Made by a program: the position numbers and the translations under genes
Shown here: positions 63,971-64,000 of the stretch, piece after piece
How the letters are laid out: each line of letters starts with the position of its first letter
Numbering within the stretch: the first letter of the stretch is position 1
Origin: Apostichopus japonicus
Taxonomy: Eukaryota > Echinodermata > Holothuroidea > Aspidochirotida > Stichopodidae
Assembly (NCBI RefSeq): GCF_037975245.1
Contig: NC_092574.1
Span: forward strand, 10,309,713-10,373,712
DNA: 64,000 nucleotides
Reading direction: 5' to 3'
Notes under the pieces: generated by a model
What the model was told of the DNA's origin: nothing
The model's input: the letters and a program-made list of their open reading frames with translations, nothing else
The model's database searches: none

Positions 63971-64000
63971 TAGAGTCAACAGGTTCTCAAGTCAAGTTAT

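Overview
The window looks like AT-rich, gene-poor animal DNA. It has intron splice signals, many microsatellites, satellite and minisatellite arrays, and short non-autonomous DNA transposons. No open frame beyond the tandem repeats looks like a complete gene, and nothing suggests a bacterial or phage source. A marine invertebrate deuterostome such as an echinoderm would fit, but that is a weak guess from repeat style and one EGF-type exon.

Layout. Positions 1-8408 are an array of an ~801 bp satellite whose monomer carries a 71 bp inverted repeat. A fold-back microsatellite follows (8463-8687), then a 21 bp minisatellite with a 105 bp higher-order period (9274-10186). Positions 10.4-16.9 kb are mostly unremarkable and hold one hAT-like element with a perfect 8 bp target duplication (15613-15957). 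A signal-peptide exon with a consensus splice donor lies at 16941-17014. A cysteine-rich exon, in the matching phase and flanked by good splice sites, lies at 56658-56827. I read the two as exons 1 and 2 of one secreted or extracellular-matrix gene, nephronectin/EGFL6-like, with a ~39.6 kb first intron. Its remaining exons were not found and probably lie beyond 64000.

The long intron is a collection of repeats. It holds a 29 bp seven-copy minisatellite and two related hAT-like elements with perfect 8 bp target duplications (28484-29357 and 30392-30763). It also holds a 4.4 kb element with ~0.55 kb inverted termini and a 6 bp flanking duplication (45936-50376). Inside that element is a complex repeat in which AGGTCA half-sites recur as DR4 pairs. 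A further terminal-inverted-repeat element sits in a TA tract (53559-54749). Several short perfect palindromes are scattered through the intron and upstream of it. A tRNA-like SINE head lies at the right edge.

The strongest results are the four structurally bounded mobile elements, the fold-back satellite and the two-exon gene model. Nothing here shows a multi-gene biological system.
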